DNA from: Butyrivibrio sp. INlla21
GTDB lineage: Bacteria; Bacillota; Clostridia; Lachnospirales; Lachnospiraceae
Assembly: GCF_900116875.1 (NCBI RefSeq)
Contig: NZ_FPCC01000008.1
Coordinates: 62,001 to 126,000, forward strand
Direction of reading: 5' to 3'
Length of the DNA stretch: 64,000 nucleotides
How positions within the stretch are numbered: the stretch's first letter is position 1; each line of letters starts with the position of its first letter. A model generated the notes under the pieces. That model saw only the letters and a list, made by a program, of their open reading frames with translations, was not told where the DNA came from and ran no database searches. Shown here piece after piece: positions 59,582 through 64,000 of this stretch. A program made the position numbers and the translations under genes.

Positions 59582-61342
59582 TTATTGTCTGTCTACGACC
59601 GCTTTGCCGTCCTTTATACTGTAAACCATATCGCACTTCTCGATTGTCTGTAATCTGTGCGCAATGATAACAAGCGTTTTTCTTCCGTGAAGCTTGTTTA
59701 TTGAATCCATAATGGCTGCCTCAGTCTCATTATCAAGAGCTGAAGTTGCTTCATCAAGGACAAGTACCTCGGGATCTTCAAAAAGAGCTCTCGCAATTCC
59801 GATTCTCTGTCTCTGTCCGCCTGAGAGACGAATACCTCTCTCACCTATGCTGGTATCAAGTCCCTCGGGAAGTGATCTTACGTATTCATCAAGAGATGCT
59901 TCCTTAAGGGCCTGCCACACTTTATTATCATCAATATCCTCATCTGCATATCCGAATGCCACGTTCTTTCTGATAGTTGAATCAAGCATAAAGATAGTCT
60001 GAGGAATATAGCCAATATTCTTGAGCCATCCGGGATAGTTGGTCATTACATCTGTGCCGTCTGCATAGATATGACCGCTTTCAGTCTGAAGCAGTCCAAG
60101 CATTATATCAACAATAGTTGTCTTACCGGCACCGGAAGTTCCAACAATACCTACGGACTTGCCAACAGGCACTTCCATGTCCGCATGCTCAAGAACGTAT
60201 TTATCTGAATTGGGATACTTGTAAGTAATATCCTTTAAAAGAATGCTCTTATTAACGGGAAGCTTCTTGGCTTCAATCTTCTTTCTGTAGTCTTCGCTGT
60301 TATATGATATCGAGCCGTCGTGGATCTCCTCCTGAAGATTATCGCTTACGTTCATAAGGAAAGGCTCAAAGTAAGCGATACTTGTGAGGTAATTGTTGAT
60401 CCTGTTGGCACTGGGAATGAGTCTTGCCGCAGCTGCCGCAAGTACAGTAAGCGGAGCAATCAGGTCCTCAAGCGGTGTTCCCGTAGCCATAGCAACAAGC
60501 ATATATCCAATCATTCCTGTAATAGCCACAGACTCTATCAAAAGTCTCGGTGTAGAATTATAAAGATTGTACTTCTGAACCGCATTTACATAGCCGGCTC
60601 CACAATCGGCATATCCGTTGATAAAATAATTCTCTTTATTGGCAATCTTAATCTCTTTGATTCCCGTTACGGACTCGTCGATCCACTTATAAAGCCCGCT
60701 GTAATAGTCCTGATTCTCCTGTCCGGCCTTGACCATAATGGGCTTGATCTTATACTTGATGAGCAAAAGAACTATCAAGAGGATCGCAGCAATTGAAATA
60801 GTCATCTTAGCTTCTTTACTAAGAAGATATACAACAATACATATAAATACGATGATCTCGCTGATAAGCTGTAAAGAGCTAAGGATAAGACCGTACATAT
60901 TGTTAACATCAGAAGTAATGCTTCGCTGAATAACACTGGTATCAGCGTTAAGATAATATTCGTACGGACGCTGCATAAAGTTGATCATCATTCTTCTTGA
61001 TGTGGCAAACTGATTGGTGTAAACAAACCTAAGCTGAACCACATTCATGAAATACAAAAACACATTCTTTATGATAAAAACAAATATGAGTGCAACCATC
61101 AATGCCCCGGCAAGCTTAATAACATCGGAGTTGCTGATATTGAGCAACTTGCAGATGTAGGAAAGCTTTTTGCTCTCTTCTATCTTCCCGGGCTTCGATA
61201 TCGTCTCCACGATAGGCACAATAAGGGCAATTCCGAGAGACTCAAGCAAGCCTCCGATGAGCATCAGAAAAACCATACCCGCCATCTGTCTTTTTTGTTT
61301 TGCATCAAGCAAAAGCATCAGTTTTTTATAAATCTTACGCAT
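59582..61342 (-). CDS. PglK-type ABC transporter, second copy (lipid-linked glycan flippase)
   Basis: A 586-residue half-transporter. Six membrane helices span residues 20-310, starting GMVFLMLIGGLLESLGIALI. The ATPase part has Walker A GTSGAGKTT near 403, the signature LSGGQRQRIGIARALF, Walker B VLVLDEATSALD and the switch His in VIIAHRL. It shares architecture and many segments with the flippase at 5037-6842, including an aromatic-rich TM3 region (MRRPYE/QRPYEYYL-type motif) and IPSANRINNYLTSIAY. Two flippases in one locus imply two lipid-linked products or one divergent backup. It precedes the acyltransferase by 40 bp. Confidence 0.85.
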   Translation of the reverse strand: MRKIYKKLMLLLDAKQKRQMAGMVFLMLIGGLLESLGIALIVPIVETISKPGKIEESKKLSYICKLLNISNSDVIKLAGALMVALIFVFIIKNVFLYFMNVVQLRFVYTNQFATSRRMMINFMQRPYEYYLNADTSVIQRSITSDVNNMYGLILSSLQLISEIIVFICIVVYLLSKEAKMTISIAAILLIVLLLIKYKIKPIMVKAGQENQDYYSGLYKWIDESVTGIKEIKIANKENYFINGYADCGAGYVNAVQKYNLYNSTPRLLIESVAITGMIGYMLVAMATGTPLEDLIAPLTVLAAAAARLIPSANRINNYLTSIAYFEPFLMNVSDNLQEEIHDGSISYNSEDYRKKIEAKKLPVNKSILLKDITYKYPNSDKYVLEHADMEVPVGKSVGIVGTSGAGKTTIVDIMLGLLQTESGHIYADGTDVMTNYPGWLKNIGYIPQTIFMLDSTIRKNVAFGYADEDIDDNKVWQALKEASLDEYVRSLPEGLDTSIGERGIRLSGGQRQRIGIARALFEDPEVLVLDEATSALDNETEAAIMDSINKLHGRKTLVIIAHRLQTIEKCDMVYSIKDGKAVVDRQ

Positions 61343-61382
61343 AAAACCAATAATCCTTCCGGTTTTAATATAATCAAAAGCT

Positions 61383-62459
61383 TTAATCTGTTATTGCTTC
61401 ATTCTGTCTGTGAATCTCCGGAGCTTCATATTTGTCCATGAAATTGTCTCCGAGATAATGCTTTTCTTTTACGAACTGAATCGAATCAACCACGGTATAT
61501 ACAGACACGAGCCTGTCAAAATAGAGTCCGTCGATAAAGTTAAGCATCTCCATAGGGAACGAACCGTCAAGAACGATCGCATCGGGAAATGTCTTGTTGT
61601 AATCAAGATAATCTCTCGGGTGCTGTTTGATAAGTACCACAGCACGCTTACCATCTATAGTACCATATTCGTCAATAATATCCCTAAAGATGCGCTCTCT
61701 GGTCTCAAGGTCGCAGAGTGGCTCAGATAAAACAAGAAGTGTCTTACCGTCTTTTTCTTTAAACAGCTTTTCCTTCAGCCCCTGCATATCATCAACAAAG
61801 AGCTCAAGCATCTTCTCTTTTTCTTCAGAGGTAAGTCTGTTTGTAAGCTTCTTTCTTGGAAATTCAACGTACTTTTCACACGGATAAGGAAGCACGGATA
61901 TGTTGTTTACTTCCATATCGATGCAATATCTTCCGTAGCCGTTTTGTATATGTATAAGTCCCAGAGACGCCATAAATGCTTTGATTTTAAAATGACCCCT
62001 GTTATCGTATCTTGCAGTGTCATAATATCTTATGCAGTCGAGTCCGTCTTCTACGGCGTGGTACTTTATCTTTTTATAATTCAGATAATAGCCTATAGGA
62101 TCCGAATCGCAGAACACATATATATCCTTGTATTTCTTAAAATCCACGGGAATATACTTCTCTTGGAGCTTTCCAAATCTCTTGCAGAACTTTATTCGCT
62201 TGATCATATTGGTGACGATACTGCCCGAATCGGTCTTGAGCTCCTTGAGTTCAGGGAAAAAAGTGTCTTCCTTCTCATCGTACTCAAACACTTCATCGAA
62301 GATATCGCTGTTCTTTGCTCTTTCGACCATCTTTCCAAAATTATTGGACATCTTGGAAAGTACAAGAGATGCCTTCTTACCGTCAGCTATATAAAATTCT
62401 TTAAGGCACGCCACATATACATGATAAAAGGTGTGACATACATAAATTCTATCGTGCAT
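61383..62459 (-). CDS. Bacterial sialyltransferase-like protein (GT52/polysialyltransferase type)
   Basis: A 358-residue soluble GT-B-like protein. The N-terminus DRIYVCHTFYHVYVACLKE resembles the start of GT52 lipooligosaccharide sialyltransferases. HAVEDGLD (E137-D138-G139) and LIKQHPRDYL (H280-P281) are the D/E-D/E-G and HP motifs conserved across the bacterial sialyltransferase families GT38, GT52, GT80 and GT97, where they bind CMP-sialate and provide catalysis. A PseG-like gene is nearby, so the donor may be a CMP-nonulosonic acid. The frame starts at a GTG at 62471, but the ATG at 62459 has GGGAA 5 nt upstream. Phosphoglycosyl-type alternatives cannot be excluded. Confidence 0.7.
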   Translation of the reverse strand: MHDRIYVCHTFYHVYVACLKEFYIADGKKASLVLSKMSNNFGKMVERAKNSDIFDEVFEYDEKEDTFFPELKELKTDSGSIVTNMIKRIKFCKRFGKLQEKYIPVDFKKYKDIYVFCDSDPIGYYLNYKKIKYHAVEDGLDCIRYYDTARYDNRGHFKIKAFMASLGLIHIQNGYGRYCIDMEVNNISVLPYPCEKYVEFPRKKLTNRLTSEEKEKMLELFVDDMQGLKEKLFKEKDGKTLLVLSEPLCDLETRERIFRDIIDEYGTIDGKRAVVLIKQHPRDYLDYNKTFPDAIVLDGSFPMEMLNFIDGLYFDRLVSVYTVVDSIQFVKEKHYLGDNFMDKYEAPEIHRQNEAITD

Positions 62460-63522
62460 TTTGTTTCCCACTTCTCAGCCCTCTATAAAACCACAATAAT
62501 CTGTAATAGCAATAAAAAAACAGGTGTGATTTCATTTGATAAGAGATTAGCTTCTTTTCCTCGGGGTGAATTTTCTCTTTATAATATTCATTGTCTTGGA
62601 AATTTGGAAAGGTTTCTTGCATTTCCATGGCCAGCTTCTTGCAAAATCCGTACACATTTTTTAGTCCGGACTTCTTTGGCATCGCCGAAAACAAAGTATT
62701 TATATAAAACAATACCGTATACTGGAACTCTATCTCGGGCTTATACTCCTCAAAATAGCCGTTTTCTTTGGCCTGGGCAACTATCTCTCTTCCCGCAGTC
62801 ATTCTGTCCTCAAGGTTCTTCATAGAAATGCTGTGAACCGTAGAGGCATCGTGCTGATAGTAAAAATACAAAGGCTCATCAATATACTCAAAATGCTTGG
62901 ATCTGAGCATCCAGGTATTACTTACGGCGTTGTCCTCGTAAAAGATATCCTCAGGGAATATATCAAGCTTGTCCTTGGTCTCAGGAACATAGTCACCCAC
63001 AATGAGCTCTCGTCTGTAGACCTTAACGACCAAAGAACCGGTCTCTATCAAAAGGTTCTTGTAGCGTTCTTTATTCATAACACCTGTTTGCGAATAATTA
63101 TTGTTGTGGACTACCTTTCCGACGTTAAAGCTATGATCTGTGACCATAGTGTAATCACAGCCCACCATGTCTGCCCCGGTCTCTTCTGCCTTCTTAAGAA
63201 GTCTCTCGTAATAGTCGGGAACAATAAAATCGTCCGCATCTATAAACCCAAGCCACTCGCCCCGGGCTTTCGCAAGACCGATATTCTTGGCGCCTCCCTG
63301 GTGGTGATTGACTTCGGAATGAAGGGCTATGAATTTATCAGGATATCTTGCCATATAGTCCTTCAGGATTTCATAAGATTCATCCGTAGAGCAGTCATCA
63401 ACCGCTATTATCTCGTATTCACCAAAAGAGAGCTGCTGATTTACCAGACTCTTTAAACAATAATCAAGTTTTCCGTCAGCTGCCATGTTATATACAGGCA
63501 CTATGATACTTAGTTTTTTCAT
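62449..63522 (-). CDS. GT2-family glycosyltransferase
   Basis: A 357-residue protein with the family 2 start KKLSIIVPVYNMAADGKLDY, the AVDDCSTDESYEI nucleotide turn near 40, HHQGGAKNIGLAKARGEWLG, and the DADDF metal motif near 95 in GFIDADDFIVPDYY. The rest (to the basic tail LRSGKQNAR) is the usual C-terminal helical part. It is 3 bp downstream of the PseG-like gene and overlaps the sialyltransferase-like gene by 11 bp. It probably prepares the acceptor that receives the nonulosonic acid. Confidence 0.88.
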   Translation of the reverse strand: MKKLSIIVPVYNMAADGKLDYCLKSLVNQQLSFGEYEIIAVDDCSTDESYEILKDYMARYPDKFIALHSEVNHHQGGAKNIGLAKARGEWLGFIDADDFIVPDYYERLLKKAEETGADMVGCDYTMVTDHSFNVGKVVHNNNYSQTGVMNKERYKNLLIETGSLVVKVYRRELIVGDYVPETKDKLDIFPEDIFYEDNAVSNTWMLRSKHFEYIDEPLYFYYQHDASTVHSISMKNLEDRMTAGREIVAQAKENGYFEEYKPEIEFQYTVLFYINTLFSAMPKKSGLKNVYGFCKKLAMEMQETFPNFQDNEYYKEKIHPEEKKLISYQMKSHLFFYCYYRLLWFYRGLRSGKQNAR

Positions 63523-63525
63523 GCT

Positions 63526-64000
63526 TTATATTATCTCTAAAATAGCACGTGCAATCTTATTTGCACCGCCTCCGTCTACAAGTTTCCTTGCTTTGTCACT
63601 CATTTTCTTTCTGAATTCTTGATTGTCGATCGCTGCGATTCCCCATGCAACTATCCTCTGAACAATCCTGTCGTCTTCTCTTAAGTCACCTGCGTACTTA
63701 ACCGCTCCGGACTTATCAAAGGCTTTTACAAATTCAACCTGATTGTCAGCCATACTGTAGACCACGGTAGGTACTCCGACTGCACACAGCTCATAAAGTG
63801 TTGTTCCGCCTGCCGTCACCGCGAAGTCGCAGCTTTTCATCAGTCCTGCCATATCGGGAGTTGATTCATGCAGTGTTATCGCAGGATATTTAGCCGCAAG
63901 CTCTTTTAGCTCTTTGACATAGTCTTCCTCAAACAGAGCTCCGACGATAACGTCACAGGTAAAGAGCATAAAATCAGGTATCTTCCTGCACGGTCCGTCG
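63526..64000 (-). CDS. pseG: PseG-like UDP-sugar hydrolase, 5' end outside the window
   Basis: The frame is open to the right edge with no stop (residues DGPCRKIPDF precede the ATG at 63969), so only the C-terminal part is seen. It has HESTPDMAGLMKSCDFAVTA, GGTTLYELCAVGVPTVVYSM, and an ADNQ motif followed by the terminal VDGGGANKIARAI. This is the nucleotide-binding half of PseG (UDP-2,4-diacetamido-trideoxy-altropyranose hydrolase), an MurG-like GT-B fold acting as a hydrolase. PseG is the fourth step of CMP-pseudaminic acid synthesis. Other steps (PseB, PseC, PseI, PseF) would lie beyond the edge. A general GT28-type protein is the alternative. Confidence 0.75.
   Translation of the reverse strand, partial: DGPCRKIPDFMLFTCDVIVGALFEEDYVKELKELAAKYPAITLHESTPDMAGLMKSCDFAVTAGGTTLYELCAVGVPTVVYSMADNQVEFVKAFDKSGAVKYAGDLREDDRIVQRIVAWGIAAIDNQEFRKKMSDKARKLVDGGGANKIARAILEII

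Overview
The window is a very large cell-surface glycan locus, almost entirely on the minus strand, so transcription runs from the right end to the left. A toxin-type island interrupts it at about 30.4-44.0 kb. The organism is most likely a Gram-positive Firmicute, probably a Lachnospiraceae such as a Butyrivibrio relative. The reasons are strong GGAGG-type ribosome binding sites, sigma-A-like promoters, lipoprotein signal peptides, and T7SS/LXG-style partner genes beside an RHS toxin. The taxonomic call is inference.

Right part (44.1-64.0 kb). The edge gene is the C-terminal part of a PseG-like nonulosonic-acid pathway hydrolase. It is followed by a GT2, a bacterial sialyltransferase-like protein with the EDG and HP motifs, a PglK-type ABC flippase, an acyltransferase-3 protein, GT-C-like membrane proteins, a GtrA protein, RffA/WecE (dTDP-Fuc4N transaminase), a GNAT acetyltransferase, a GtrB/ArnC-like GT2, an O-antigen ligase/polymerase-like protein, a membrane PglF/CapD 4,6-dehydratase and a PglE-like aminotransferase. 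A terminator at 44.05 kb closes this part.

Island (30.4-44.0 kb). It is visibly more A+T-rich. It holds an unknown membrane/FG-GAP-like protein, two lipoproteins, a zinc-ribbon protein, and an RHS module: two small helical T7SS-type partners, a 1856-residue RHS protein with an LXG-like N-terminus and a PD-(D/E)XK-like C-terminus, a probable immunity protein and a membrane protein. The module is bracketed by two 40-bp direct repeats, 38 of 40 identical, each of which is also an intrinsic terminator. A P-loop ATPase with A/T-rich repeats upstream of it sits between the island and the next glycan genes.

Left part (1-30.4 kb). A near-continuous operon with many 4-bp ATGA overlaps starts with a PglC-type phosphoglycosyl transferase, a PLP enzyme, an ATP-grasp ligase and a PglA-like GT4. 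Then come TviB/TviC (UDP-GalNAcA synthesis), a deacetylase, three GT4s with a sugar formyltransferase among them, a second deacetylase, two AsnB-type amidotransferases, an ACP/VOC/FkbH module with another GT4, an MBOAT plus SGNH acylation pair, two GT11-type enzymes, a second PglK-type flippase, further GTs (DUF5672, GT2, GT17) and a Wzy-like polymerase cut by the left edge.

Taken together, the locus probably builds an undecaprenyl-linked heteropolymer or glycoprotein glycan. A diamino-sugar phosphate is the first sugar. GalNAcA (perhaps amidated), 4-amino-6-deoxy sugars (formylated, acetylated or aminoacylated) and possibly a nonulosonic acid are added. The product is flipped by ABC transporters, polymerised or ligated by Wzy/WaaL-like proteins, and decorated outside by acyltransferases.
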